Positions 31,641 through 40,990 of a stretch of DNA of 64,000 bases are shown piece by piece. The stretch is from an uncultured Prevotella sp. (GTDB lineage: Bacteria > Bacteroidota > Bacteroidia > Bacteroidales > Bacteroidaceae). A model generated the notes under the pieces. The model saw only the letters and a list, made by a program, of their open reading frames with translations. It did not search any database and was not told the origin of the DNA. The DNA lies in assembly GCA_934196725.1 (NCBI GenBank), contig CAKPWR010000003.1, forward strand, positions 1-64,000, read 5' to 3'. The translations under genes were made by a program, and so were the position numbers. Position 1 is the stretch's first letter. The number at the start of each line of letters is the position of its first letter.

Positions 31641-33275
31641 TTATTTCTTCTCCAATTCCTGAAGACTTTCCATTTTCTTAGATTCCAGGAATTCATAGAT
31701 GCCGCAGAGGTGCTCACGGACGCGGCCATGACCGAATTCGTAGACCTTGCTGACTAGACCATCGAGGAAATCACGGTCGTGACTCACTACGATGAGCGTG
31801 CCATCGAAATCCAGCAGCGCCTGCTTCAACACATCCTTTGTCTTCAGGTCAAGGTGGTTGGTAGGCTCATCGAGAATCAGCAGGTTCACAGGCTCCAGGA
31901 GCAGTTTGAGGATGGCAAGACGGGTGCGTTCGCCACCAGACAAGACCTTCACCTTCTTGGTTGAATTCTCACCGCCAAACATGAAGGCACCGAGCAGATC
32001 ACGGATTTTGTTGCGAATCTCGCCCTTGGCAACATCGTCAATAGTCTGGAATACCGTGAGCTCTCCATCAAGCAGAGATGCCTGATTCTGAGCAAAATAG
32101 CCTATCTGTACATTATGTCCCAACTCCAGCTTTCCTTCGTTCTGAAGCTGTCCCATGATGCATTTCACGAGTGTAGACTTACCCTCACCGTTTCTTCCCA
32201 CGAAGGCAATCTTGTCGCCACGCTCCACGGTAAGATTCACGCCGCTGAATATCTTCTTGTCATCAAACGACATTGCCACATCGCTCATCTGTACTGGGTA
32301 ATTTCCACTGCGAGGGCTTGGCGGGAACTTGAGACGGAGGCGGCTGGTGTCCTCTTCGTCCACCTCGATGAGCTCCAGTTTCTCCAGCATCTTCACGCGG
32401 CTCTGCACCTGGAAAGTCTTGGAGTAGGTTCCCTTGAATCGCTCGATGAAGTCTTTGGTCTCGGCAATCATCTTCTGCTGTTCCTCATATTTCTTCATCT
32501 GCTGTTCGCGGCGCTCCTTGCGCAGTTCCAGATACTGGCTGTAGGTTGCCTTGTAGTCGTAGATTCTGCCCATGGTCACCTCAATGGTACGTGTAGTGAT
32601 ATCGTCTACGAATTTGCGGTCGTGGCTGATGACAACCACAGCCTTCGAACTGTTGATGATGAAGTCTTCCAGCCATCCGATAGATTCGATGTCGAGGTGG
32701 TTGGTAGGCTCATCCAGGAGCAGCACATCTGGCGATTTCAGCAGCAGCTTAGCCAGTTCGATACGCATGCGCCATCCTCCGGAAAACTCGCTGGTAGGGC
32801 GGTTGAAGTCGGAGCGCTCGAAGCCCAGACCGAGCAGCGTCTTTTCTACGTCTTCTTCGAAATGGGTCATGTCGATGGCATAGAACTTTTCTGACAAAGA
32901 AGATACCTTTTCAATGAGCTGCATATAGTCATCGCTGTCGTAGTCGGTACGTGTGGTGAGTTCGTTGTTGATGCGGTCGATTTCCGCCTGCATTTCGTGC
33001 AGATGGGCGAACGCCTGGCAGGTTTCCTCGAATACGGTTCTTCCGTCTTCGGTCATGAGGTGCTGTGGCAGATAGGCGATGACGCAATCCTTAGGAGCTG
33101 AGACAGTGCCACGGGTGGCAGTTCTCACGCCGGCTATAATCTTGAGCAGGGTACTCTTTCCTGCGCCATTTTTTCCCATCAGGGCTATACGGTCCTTCTC
33201 ATTGATCTGGAAGGAAATGTCTTTGAATAGGGTGGTGCCGCCAAATTCTACGGTCAATCCATCAACTGTAATCAT
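31641..33275 (-). CDS. ABC-F family ATPase (ribosome-associated)
   Basis: The 544-residue protein has two ABC domains and no membrane segment. Walker A motifs are GKNGAGKST and GRNGEGKST; signatures are EFSGGWRMRIELAKLL and LSGGERTRLAILKLLL; Walker B motifs are VLLLDEPTNHLD and LLILDEPTNHLD, each followed by a switch His (VISHDRKF, VVSHDRDF). The inter-domain linker, about residues 235-315, is highly charged (KERREQQMKKYEEQQKM). ABC-F proteins bind the ribosomal E site and tune translation; this sequence looks like the housekeeping YbiT/Uup-like group, not a drug-resistance type, but that is not certain. Confidence 0.93.
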   Translation of the reverse strand: MITVDGLTVEFGGTTLFKDISFQINEKDRIALMGKNGAGKSTLLKIIAGVRTATRGTVSAPKDCVIAYLPQHLMTEDGRTVFEETCQAFAHLHEMQAEIDRINNELTTRTDYDSDDYMQLIEKVSSLSEKFYAIDMTHFEEDVEKTLLGLGFERSDFNRPTSEFSGGWRMRIELAKLLLKSPDVLLLDEPTNHLDIESIGWLEDFIINSSKAVVVISHDRKFVDDITTRTIEVTMGRIYDYKATYSQYLELRKERREQQMKKYEEQQKMIAETKDFIERFKGTYSKTFQVQSRVKMLEKLELIEVDEEDTSRLRLKFPPSPRSGNYPVQMSDVAMSFDDKKIFSGVNLTVERGDKIAFVGRNGEGKSTLVKCIMGQLQNEGKLELGHNVQIGYFAQNQASLLDGELTVFQTIDDVAKGEIRNKIRDLLGAFMFGGENSTKKVKVLSGGERTRLAILKLLLEPVNLLILDEPTNHLDLKTKDVLKQALLDFDGTLIVVSHDRDFLDGLVSKVYEFGHGRVREHLCGIYEFLESKKMESLQELEKK

Positions 33276-33313
33276 ATTTCTTTTCTTGTTCTAATGTTTA
33301 TTTTTATCTTTTG

Positions 33314-33321
33314 CAAAGGTA
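33314..33321 (-). promoter_or_regulatory. Probable -7 element for the ABC-F gene
   Basis: On the minus strand this reads TACCTTTG, matching TAnnTTTG, 38 bp upstream of the ATG. A -33 TTTG is present only at a long spacing of 23 bp. Confidence 0.4.
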
Positions 33322-33458
33322 CTGAAATATTATCACTTTACGGGCAAATCTTCAAAAAAAGTTGGTTAATGTTTCATAATGTCTAGATGGAAGCAAAGTT
33401 TGGATACGAATCGGTTCATTAAATTTTGATTTGCGCACACCTTTTTATTTGCTATTAT

Positions 33459-33489
33459 TTTGATAATTCAAAAAAAATGTTTAAATTTG
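33459..33489 (+). promoter_or_regulatory. Promoter of the BspA-like gene
   Basis: TTTG (33459-33462), a 19-bp spacer and TAAATTTG (33482-33489) are a full match to the Bacteroidota consensus. The ATG at 33542 follows after about 50 bp. Confidence 0.7.
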
Positions 33490-33541
33490 CATCATGTTAT
33501 TACTATCTCAATCAAAGTTTTGAAATAAATAATAAAAGCGT

Positions 33542-36049
33542 ATGAGAAAAATATTTACCTCAAAAAGAAGAGGGGTGTTGCTCCTCGTATTCCTGTTGTT
33601 CTGCAGCATTCAGCATGTGCTGGCAGACAATGGCGGGCTTGTTGACCGACAGATTACCATTAATGTGGAGAAGGCGGGTCTACTGAGCTCTAAAATAGGA
33701 AGTTCCAAGAAGTACCGGCTTACCAACCTAAAAATTACGGGTTATTTGAATATTAATGACATTGCGTTCATCCGTGAGATGGCAGGATGTTATTATGACA
33801 ATAACCATTCCAGATATGATGGTCATCTGCAGATCCTGGACCTCTCGGAAGCATCGCTTGTAGGCAATGCTGAACTTACTATTGGCGTAAGTACTGGAGA
33901 TGAAACTTATCAAACTTCTCTGGCTGATGGGAGGGAAATCAGTTTCTTACTCTTCGGCTGCTTACCATCGTTGCAGGAAATTTCACTCCCAGAAGACATT
34001 ACATCTATTGGAACATATTCGTTTTATCTATGTGAAAACCTGCGTTCCATCAAAATACCATCGGGAGTGGTTACGATTGGGGAAGGCGCCTTTGCTAACT
34101 GTTTTTGTCTTGCATCTTTTACGGTTCCTGAAGGAGTAAAAGAACTGGGGTATGCAACCTTCGCATTATGCCTAAGCTTGCAGTCAATAGATCTTCCTTC
34201 GTCTTTGAAATATATAGGAGATGCAGCTTTTTTGTGCTGCTCCAGTCTGCAGTCTTTGTGTATTCCAGAAAGAGTGACTTCGATAGGAATTCAGGCTTTT
34301 CAAGACTGTGCGGGGTTGGAATCTTTGGAATTGCCTTCTGGTATCACAAAAATTGATCAGTTAACATTTGCAGGATGTACCAATTTGACTTCCTTAAATA
34401 TTCCTACCAGCATTACTTCGATAGGCTGTCAAGCCTTTGAAAATTGCCGTAGTTGGCGTGACGGTATAACAATTCCGTCGGGGGTGAAATACATTGGTGA
34501 TCATGCTTTTGCCGGATGCTCCTCCTTGAGTTATATTAATGCTTGCATGAAGGCTCCTGTCACGGTCAGTAATGACACTTTCGAAGGGGTGAATAAATAT
34601 TGTATTCTCTATGTTCCAAAAGGTACTGAAGACAGCTATTTCCTGATGGATGGCTGGGGCGAGTTTAGCAATATTTACGGTTTTAATCCTGCTGAACTTT
34701 ACAGAGTGGTGAACGTGAAGGAGGCTGGTACCTTGTGCAACAGAATAGACGGTGGATGGAAAAATGATATAGAGAACCTTACTGTGTCTGGAGTACTGAA
34801 TGATGCTGACTTCCAATATCTCAGAAATCTGATGGCAGAGGGAGAACTTCAGAACCTGAATATGGAGAATGTAAATTTGAAAAATCTGCCAGGAGGTGCC
34901 TTCAAGAATTGCACGAATCTCAAAAAAATTACCTTGCCTGCCAACTTGAAAAACATTGGCGATGGGGCTTTCCTGAATTGTCGCGGATTGAGCAGTCTGA
35001 ATATCCCTTCTGGCGTGACGAGCATTGGCAGTTATGCCTTCAACCAGTGCCAGGGACTTACTTCTATATCCTTGCCTTCTTCTCTGTTGTCTATCGGTGA
35101 ACTGGCTTTTGCCAATTGCATAGGTCTTACATCCGTTTATGCCTATATGAATATACCCATGAGTTGCAGTCAATATGATTCGATGTGTGGTGGATTCTTC
35201 GGCAGTGCAGACAAAGAAAACTGTACTCTGTATGTTCCTCAGGGGTCTCTTCTGGCTTATCGCAATACCTTGGGATGGAGTGAAATGAAGAATATCGTTG
35301 AAATGGACTTCTCGGATTCTGACCTTGTGTCTCTTACTATTCGTGATGTCAAGATGATTCCTAATGATTTGAAATATACAGTTAATAAGCTGACTGTTAC
35401 AGGACCAATGGATAGCTATGATTTCCAAATACTCAGAGACATGAGTCAGAATGGACAGTTGGAATATGTTGATTTGACAGATGCGCCAGTAGAGGAATTG
35501 GGGTATGAGGCTTTTGCTGGATGTACGAACCTAAAGCGGATTCTCCTACCTCGTACGCTGAAGGTTATCGGAGAGGCAGTTTTCTATATGTGCTCTAGTC
35601 TTACCTCGCTTGTCATTCCAGAAGGTGTAGAGGAATTGCCGGAATATGTCTTTTATGAAAGCGGTTTGATTACCTTGACATTGCCTGCCAGTCTGAAGCG
35701 AATCAATAATGGTGGAAAGTTTGCGGGTTATGTACTGAAAGCCATTTATGCCTATATGCCTGAGCCAATTGAGGCAGGAGAAGCATTTGACTATACTGTT
35801 AGTACGGATGAGTGTATTCTTTATGTACCAAAAGGTACGGCAGAGGCTTACCGCAATTCGTATCCATGGAGCAAGCTCAAGCATGTTGTGGAGATGGATG
35901 CTGCAGGTATCGGTTCCGTCCTCACGGATTCTATCAAGAAGGAATCATCCCGCTATTCTGCCGATGGCAAGCGTCTGAAAGCCCCTCGCAAGGGCTTGAA
36001 CATCGTGAAGTATGGCGATGGAAGCGTAAGGAAAGTTATCGTGCCGTAG
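33542..36049 (+). CDS. BspA-family leucine-rich repeat surface protein
   Basis: The 835-residue protein has a signal peptide (RRGVLLLVFLLFCSIQHVLA). It contains three blocks that each begin with a beta-rich segment (for example YRLTNLKITGYLNINDIAFI) followed by LRR_5/BspA-type 23-residue repeats, such as LQEISLPEDITSIGTYSFYL, LRSIKIPSGVVTIGEGAFAN and LTSLNIPTSITSIGCQAFEN. Each block closes with a CILYVPKGTEDSY-like motif. The C-terminus (RYSADGKRL...KGLNIVKYGDGSVRKVIV) is the kind of sorting tail seen in Prevotella secreted proteins. BspA relatives bind host matrix proteins or other bacteria. It has its own strong promoter; the alpha-galactosidase gene follows after 79 bp. Confidence 0.9.
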   Translation: MRKIFTSKRRGVLLLVFLLFCSIQHVLADNGGLVDRQITINVEKAGLLSSKIGSSKKYRLTNLKITGYLNINDIAFIREMAGCYYDNNHSRYDGHLQILDLSEASLVGNAELTIGVSTGDETYQTSLADGREISFLLFGCLPSLQEISLPEDITSIGTYSFYLCENLRSIKIPSGVVTIGEGAFANCFCLASFTVPEGVKELGYATFALCLSLQSIDLPSSLKYIGDAAFLCCSSLQSLCIPERVTSIGIQAFQDCAGLESLELPSGITKIDQLTFAGCTNLTSLNIPTSITSIGCQAFENCRSWRDGITIPSGVKYIGDHAFAGCSSLSYINACMKAPVTVSNDTFEGVNKYCILYVPKGTEDSYFLMDGWGEFSNIYGFNPAELYRVVNVKEAGTLCNRIDGGWKNDIENLTVSGVLNDADFQYLRNLMAEGELQNLNMENVNLKNLPGGAFKNCTNLKKITLPANLKNIGDGAFLNCRGLSSLNIPSGVTSIGSYAFNQCQGLTSISLPSSLLSIGELAFANCIGLTSVYAYMNIPMSCSQYDSMCGGFFGSADKENCTLYVPQGSLLAYRNTLGWSEMKNIVEMDFSDSDLVSLTIRDVKMIPNDLKYTVNKLTVTGPMDSYDFQILRDMSQNGQLEYVDLTDAPVEELGYEAFAGCTNLKRILLPRTLKVIGEAVFYMCSSLTSLVIPEGVEELPEYVFYESGLITLTLPASLKRINNGGKFAGYVLKAIYAYMPEPIEAGEAFDYTVSTDECILYVPKGTAEAYRNSYPWSKLKHVVEMDAAGIGSVLTDSIKKESSRYSADGKRLKAPRKGLNIVKYGDGSVRKVIVP

Positions 36050-36128
36050 CAATGATATCGGCTTCATACAGACATTCAATATAGAAAATAAAGGTACGAA
36101 AAAATCAATAACTTAAACATTTTAAATC

Positions 36129-37349
36129 ATGAAGAAAATTTTATCACTAGCATTTGCTACTTTGCTCGCAGCATCTGCTTTTGCGCAGAAGAGTGAAACG
36201 CTGCTGGAGCGTAACCAATTGACAAAGACTCCTCCGATGGGATGGATGACATGGAACCTCTTCAAGGGGGATATCAGTGAACAGCTCATCAAGGAGACGG
36301 CTGATGCGATGGTGGAACAGGGGTTCCGCGATGCCGGATATGAATATATTTTTATCGATGACCTGTGGCAGGGCGGACGAGACCGACATAACAACATCAT
36401 CCCCGACCCGAAGAAGTTTCCTAACGGCATCAAGGCACTTGCCGATTATGTTCACTCCAAGGGCTTGAAACTGGGCATTTATTCTGATGCAGCCCAGCTT
36501 ACCTGTGGCGGATGGACAGCCAGCTACGGCTTCGAGGAGCAGGATGCCCGCACCTTTGCTTCCTGGGGTATCGACTATCTGAAATATGATTACTGCAATG
36601 CTCCTGAGGATAGCGCTACAGCCCGACGCCGATACCGTGCGATGGCAGAAGCTTTGAGCAAATCGGGGAGAAACATCGTGCTCGGCATCTGCGAATGGGG
36701 ACAGCGCAACTGCGAGGAGTGGTGCGAGGAGGTTGGCGGTTCGCTCTGGAGAACCAGCTACGATGTAAGAGATATGTGGAAGGATATTGTTCATCAGGGC
36801 GGTATGGGCATTCTGGACATCGTGAATGTAACGGCACCGCTTGCCAAGGATGTGCGCCACGGTCAGTGGCCTGACATGGACATGCTGGTAGTAGGGCTGA
36901 ACGGCAAGGGCGGTCCGTCCAGCGATTTGGGTGGCGTAGGCTGCAATTATACTGAGTATCAGACTCAGATGAGCATGTGGTGCATGATGTCATCGGTCCT
37001 GGCATTGAGCAATGACCTTCGCCAGCTCTCACCGGAAGACAAGCGCATTCTCCTGAACAAGGAGATAATCGCCATCGACCAGGACCCATTGGGCAAGGCT
37101 GCTGAGCGCAAGGTGAATCAGAAGGATTATCAGATATTCGTACGCCCGTTGGCTAACGGCTCTCATGCCATCGCTATTCTGAACAGCAGCGATAAGCCAA
37201 TCCAGGTACTGGCAGATTTCAAGCAGTTGGGGCTGAATGGCAAGTATCTGGTAAGAGATGTTTGGCAGCATCGTGATATTGCGAAGAATGCAAACCGATG
37301 GAAGGGTAAGGTGATGGCTCACGAAACCAAGGTTTTTGTATTGAAATAA
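36129..37349 (+). CDS. Glycoside hydrolase family 27 alpha-galactosidase
   Basis: The 406-residue protein has a signal peptide (MKKILSLAFATLLAASAFA-QK). Catalytic (beta/alpha)8 features of GH27 are TPPMGWMTWNLF, YIFIDDLWQGG, GLKLGIYSDAAQLTCGG, the nucleophile Asp in DYLKYDYCNAP, ICEWGQRNCEEW and the acid/base Asp in WRTSYDVRDMW. A C-terminal beta domain (about 310-406) completes the fold. It releases terminal alpha-galactose from oligosaccharides or galactomannans in the periplasm or at the surface. No SusC/SusD pair is nearby, so it is not in an obvious polysaccharide utilisation locus. Confidence 0.94.
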   Translation: MKKILSLAFATLLAASAFAQKSETLLERNQLTKTPPMGWMTWNLFKGDISEQLIKETADAMVEQGFRDAGYEYIFIDDLWQGGRDRHNNIIPDPKKFPNGIKALADYVHSKGLKLGIYSDAAQLTCGGWTASYGFEEQDARTFASWGIDYLKYDYCNAPEDSATARRRYRAMAEALSKSGRNIVLGICEWGQRNCEEWCEEVGGSLWRTSYDVRDMWKDIVHQGGMGILDIVNVTAPLAKDVRHGQWPDMDMLVVGLNGKGGPSSDLGGVGCNYTEYQTQMSMWCMMSSVLALSNDLRQLSPEDKRILLNKEIIAIDQDPLGKAAERKVNQKDYQIFVRPLANGSHAIAILNSSDKPIQVLADFKQLGLNGKYLVRDVWQHRDIAKNANRWKGKVMAHETKVFVLK

Positions 37350-37377
37350 AATAACCTCTGCTTTTAAATAAATAATT

Positions 37378-37430
37378 AGGCGATAGCCAGCACAGATAAT
37401 GATGTGCGGGCTATCGCCTTATTTTGTTTT
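37378..37430 (+). terminator. Intrinsic terminator after the alpha-galactosidase gene
   Basis: AGGCGATAGCC (37378-37388) pairs with GGCTATCGCCT (37409-37419), with inner pairing of AGCACA/TGTGCG type, followed by TATTTTGTTTT. Confidence 0.85.
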
Positions 37431-37441
37431 GATGTAAGACA

Positions 37442-38302
37442 TCAATCGATGATGTGATTGATGACCATTCCTGCGATTGCCATGCCGAAAGTGGCGGTGA
37501 TGTGGCAGAGCGAACCGTTGATCTGCGCCTTCGTAGAGCACCATTCGTGTTCCACGAGTCGCTGGTCGCCTGGAGCATCATATACGGCTGTATCCGTGCC
37601 TCGCTCTCCGCTGAGCAGCTTTGCTTTCGGACATAGGCAACCGCCCATACCGCAGGCTTTGTTCACGCCCCTGTTCTGCATCGGCTTTTCCTCGCTGTAT
37701 ACGCACTGGAATTTGCGGCGGGGAAACGTCTTGTTCTTCTTGAATTTCTTGCGCAGGGCTCTTGCCAGCGGATCGCCATCCACCTTCCAGAACTCAGCCT
37801 TCCTCACCATGAACGGGTCGCTGCGGAGAGCTGCTCCCATCGAAGAAATGAAGGTGATTTCCTTCGGAAGGGCTGTGGCACGGAGAATCAGATCCGCCTT
37901 GTCCTTCAGCGAGTCGATGGCGTCGATGATGAAGTCATATTCCTCCATGTGGAATTCGTCGGCTGTTTCCGCCTGATAGATTTTCTGATAGGCCGTGATG
38001 TTGGCATCAGGGTTGATCTCCAGCAGGCGTTCGCGCAGCGCATCTACCTTCACCTCGCCGATGGTGCGGCTTGTTGCCATCAGCTGGCGGTTGCAGTTGG
38101 TCACGCAGACACGGTCGCTGTCCACTATGGTGATGTTCCTGACGCCGCTTCTCAGCAGTCCCTCAGCGCACCATGACCCCACACCTCCGATACCGAAGAT
38201 GAGCACTCGTGCCGACTGTAATTTTTCAAGATTATCCTTTCCCAGGAGCAGTTCCGTGCGTCGTTGCATTCCTCGCTCCATTGTTGTGATTTGCTTATCC
38301 AT
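37442..38302 (-). CDS. tcdA: tRNA threonylcarbamoyladenosine dehydratase (TcdA/CsdL)
   Basis: TcdA is a ThiF/E1-like, ATP-using enzyme that cyclises t6A to ct6A at position 37 of tRNAs reading ANN codons. The 286-residue protein shows the nucleotide-binding VLIFGIGGVGSWCAEGLLRS, the Asp/Asn-rich NITIVDSDRVCVTNCNRQLM, FIIDAIDSLKDKADL, and FQCVYSEEKP near the end of the family region. The Met at residue 8 or 12 could also start translation. The recD2-like gene lies 20 bp upstream (its stop at 38323), so the two leftward genes are likely cotranscribed. Confidence 0.93.
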   Translation of the reverse strand: MDKQITTMERGMQRRTELLLGKDNLEKLQSARVLIFGIGGVGSWCAEGLLRSGVRNITIVDSDRVCVTNCNRQLMATSRTIGEVKVDALRERLLEINPDANITAYQKIYQAETADEFHMEEYDFIIDAIDSLKDKADLILRATALPKEITFISSMGAALRSDPFMVRKAEFWKVDGDPLARALRKKFKKNKTFPRRKFQCVYSEEKPMQNRGVNKACGMGGCLCPKAKLLSGERGTDTAVYDAPGDQRLVEHEWCSTKAQINGSLCHITATFGMAIAGMVINHIID

Positions 38303-38322
38303 TCTTTTCTTATCTTTTTTTA

Positions 38323-40551
38323 TTATGATCTTATTATTTCCGGTTCTGCTGCCATCATTGGCTGATCCTCTTCTGGCAGAACATACGGCTTGCTGGTGTG
38401 GAGTGGAGAAGGGGTTGTTGCTTCAATCTCTCCTCGTAACCGTTCTTTCAGTTTGGTGTTTCTCTTGCTCACCGTCAGATTTCTTACCGCATAGGCTAGG
38501 GCTTTCGGCTGACCGATGAGCACGCAGACCTTTTTGGCTCTCGTGATTCCGGTGTAGATGAGGTTGCGTTGGAGCATCACGAAATGAGTCATCAGTACCG
38601 GAATGACCACAATGGGATATTCCGACCCCTGGCTCTTGTGGATGGTGGTGGCATAGGCCAATGTCAGCTCATCCAGCTCCGTTGCCTCGTATTCTACAAA
38701 ATGGTCCTCGAAAATGACGGAGATAGTGCGGTCTTCCATATTTACCTTTTCTACGGTTCCAATGTCACCATTAAATACATTCTTGTCGTAATTATTCCTT
38801 ATCTGCATCACGCGGTCACCCTGCTTGTAGGTAGTTCCGCCACGGCTGATACCGAGGTTGGATGTGTTGAGCGCCTGCTGCAGCATCATGTTCAGATTGG
38901 CTGCACCCACCACGCTCCTCTGCATCGGCGTAAGCACCTGAATGTTGCTTAGCGGCTGATTGTAAGCCTTGGGCAATCGGTATTTTACGAGATTCACGAT
39001 TTCCGTAGCCACCTGCTCAGGATCTTCATTCTGGATGAAGAAGAAGTCGGTCTGCTTGCCGTTGCTCGTGTCTGGATAATATCCTTGGTTGATGGCGTGG
39101 GCACTCATTATGATTCGGCTCGATTGTGCCTGTCGGAAGATGCGGGTAAGTCGGACGACCGGAATTTTTCCCGAGTCGATAATGTCGCGCAAAACGTTTC
39201 CGGCTCCCACGCTTGGCAGCTGGTCGATATCGCCCACCAGCACCAGTCGCATGTGCTCCGGAATCGCCTTCATCAGATTATACATCAAGATGATATCTAT
39301 CATTGAGCATTCGTCTACAATCAGCGCATCGCCCTCCAGCGGGTTCTCCTCGTTGCGCTTGTATCCGTCTTGCGGGTTGAACTCCAGCAGTCGGTGGATG
39401 GTCTTGGCTTCCATGCCCGTAGCTTCGCTCATTCGCTTGGAAGCTCGCCCCGTAGGAGCCGCCAGCAGAATCCTCATTTCTGCCGTCTTATAGGCGGTTA
39501 TAATGCCCTGTGTTGTCGTGGTTTTTCCTGTACCCGGACCACCCGTCAGTACCATTACCTTTGAGCGGACAGCCTGTTCTATGGCGGCAATCTGTACCTC
39601 ATCATATTTGATGCCCGAAGCCTTTTCTATCGACTTGATATTTGCCTGCATATTGAAAAGGGTAGGACCCTGACCGTGCATCAATTCCAGCAGTTTCTTC
39701 GCCGTTCCTCGTTCTGAATGATAGAAGGGTGGCAGATAGATGGCTTCGTTCTCACGGATGAGATTTTCTGATACGATCATTTCCGCAACGGCTTGCCTGA
39801 TAGTTTCTTCGTCAGCTTCGAGCAGTTTTTTTGCTGCTTCTATAAGCTGCTCTTCTACAGCGTATACGTGGCCTTCGTTGGAGAGTTCATTCAGGGTGTA
39901 GTTAATGCCGCTCTTGCATCTTCTGAGGTCGTTTTTTTCATAACCCATCATGCTGGCTATGCTGTCGGCAGTCTTGAATCCGATGCCCCAGATGTCGTCG
40001 GCAAGGCGGTAGGGATTCTCCTTCACATTGTCGATGCTTTCCTTGCCATATTGTCGGTAGATTTTGGCGGCATAGGCGGTGCTCACGCCATACTGCTGCA
40101 GGAATATCATCACGTTCTTGATGTCCTTCTGCTTCTCCCAACTGTCTCGGATTTTCTCCACACGTTTCTTGCCGATGCCTGGCAGTTCGTAGAGCCGCTC
40201 GATGTCATCTTCAATCACCTCGATGGTTTCCGTTCCAAACCTTTCCACAATCAGATGTGCATACTTCGGACCGATGCCTTTTACCAGTCCGCTGCCCAGG
40301 TATTTCTCTATGCCATACGCCGTGGCAGGCATCACTTCTTCCCAGGTTTCGCAGGCAAACTGCTGTCCGTACCGCTTGTCCATCTTCCAGTTGCCATTGC
40401 ACAGCAGAACCGCCCCCACTGGAACATCCAGCAGGTTGCCCACCAGTGTAACCAGGTCGGAATATCCCTTTACCTTGACTCTCATCACGGAATATCCGTT
40501 CTCCTGATTCTGGTAGGTAATCCTTTCTACCACGCAACGTATTTTTATCAT
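38323..40551 (-). CDS. recD2: RecD2-type ATP-dependent DNA helicase
   Basis: The 742-residue protein is a superfamily 1B 5'-3' helicase with the N-terminal OB and helix-hairpin-helix regions typical of RecD2 (LPGIGKKRVEKIRDSWEKQ near residue 125 and DDIWGIGFKTADSIASMMG near 190). Helicase motifs are LTGGPGTGKTTTTQGII (about 335), DALIVDECSMIDIILMYNLM (about 410), VLVGDIDQLPSVGAGNVLRD, RQAQSSRI and, near the C-terminus, TIHKSQGSEYPIVVIPV and LIYTGITRAKK. RecD2 proteins work outside RecBCD in DNA repair or replication-fork processing. Confidence 0.94.
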   Translation of the reverse strand: MIKIRCVVERITYQNQENGYSVMRVKVKGYSDLVTLVGNLLDVPVGAVLLCNGNWKMDKRYGQQFACETWEEVMPATAYGIEKYLGSGLVKGIGPKYAHLIVERFGTETIEVIEDDIERLYELPGIGKKRVEKIRDSWEKQKDIKNVMIFLQQYGVSTAYAAKIYRQYGKESIDNVKENPYRLADDIWGIGFKTADSIASMMGYEKNDLRRCKSGINYTLNELSNEGHVYAVEEQLIEAAKKLLEADEETIRQAVAEMIVSENLIRENEAIYLPPFYHSERGTAKKLLELMHGQGPTLFNMQANIKSIEKASGIKYDEVQIAAIEQAVRSKVMVLTGGPGTGKTTTTQGIITAYKTAEMRILLAAPTGRASKRMSEATGMEAKTIHRLLEFNPQDGYKRNEENPLEGDALIVDECSMIDIILMYNLMKAIPEHMRLVLVGDIDQLPSVGAGNVLRDIIDSGKIPVVRLTRIFRQAQSSRIIMSAHAINQGYYPDTSNGKQTDFFFIQNEDPEQVATEIVNLVKYRLPKAYNQPLSNIQVLTPMQRSVVGAANLNMMLQQALNTSNLGISRGGTTYKQGDRVMQIRNNYDKNVFNGDIGTVEKVNMEDRTISVIFEDHFVEYEATELDELTLAYATTIHKSQGSEYPIVVIPVLMTHFVMLQRNLIYTGITRAKKVCVLIGQPKALAYAVRNLTVSKRNTKLKERLRGEIEATTPSPLHTSKPYVLPEEDQPMMAAEPEIIRS

Positions 40552-40990
40552 GCTTTATATATCTTTTTTCTGTGAATTTATTGAAAGTTCTTGCCAACTC
40601 GAATCCCCCAATTGGCTGGTTCCAATTGCAAAGATACAAATAATTATCAAAAACGTAATTATATTGATGTTTTTTTGTTTGCAGGGCAAACTTGATTTAA
40701 CCTTATTTATCAGCTGAGAGACTTTTGAGGGTTGATTCTAACCGTCTCTGGCATCATTTTCAGTTATGTCAGGAGCTTCCGATGATAATTGCAGATCAAA
40801 TAATTGGCTTTATGCTTGGCTAATTCGATTTTTCTTTGTAATTTAGCAGCGCAAAACGTAAAGCATGTTAGAATATGACTAAAATAGTATATAAAAATCC
40901 TGTAGGAATACAGATTTTTGAACGGTTCCGCAGTGAGGAAACCAGTCAGAATAATAATAAACAAAAATAAATAAGTAAAAATTTATATAA
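40552..40990. other. Divergent intergenic region
   Basis: These 439 bp hold no plausible gene. On the minus strand TATCTTTG at 40629-40636 may be the -7 box of recD2. On the plus strand TTGG (40816-40819), 19 bp, then TAATTTAG (40839-40846) is a weak promoter for the gene at 40991, which would leave a leader of about 140 nt. I see no known riboswitch in that leader. Confidence 0.4.
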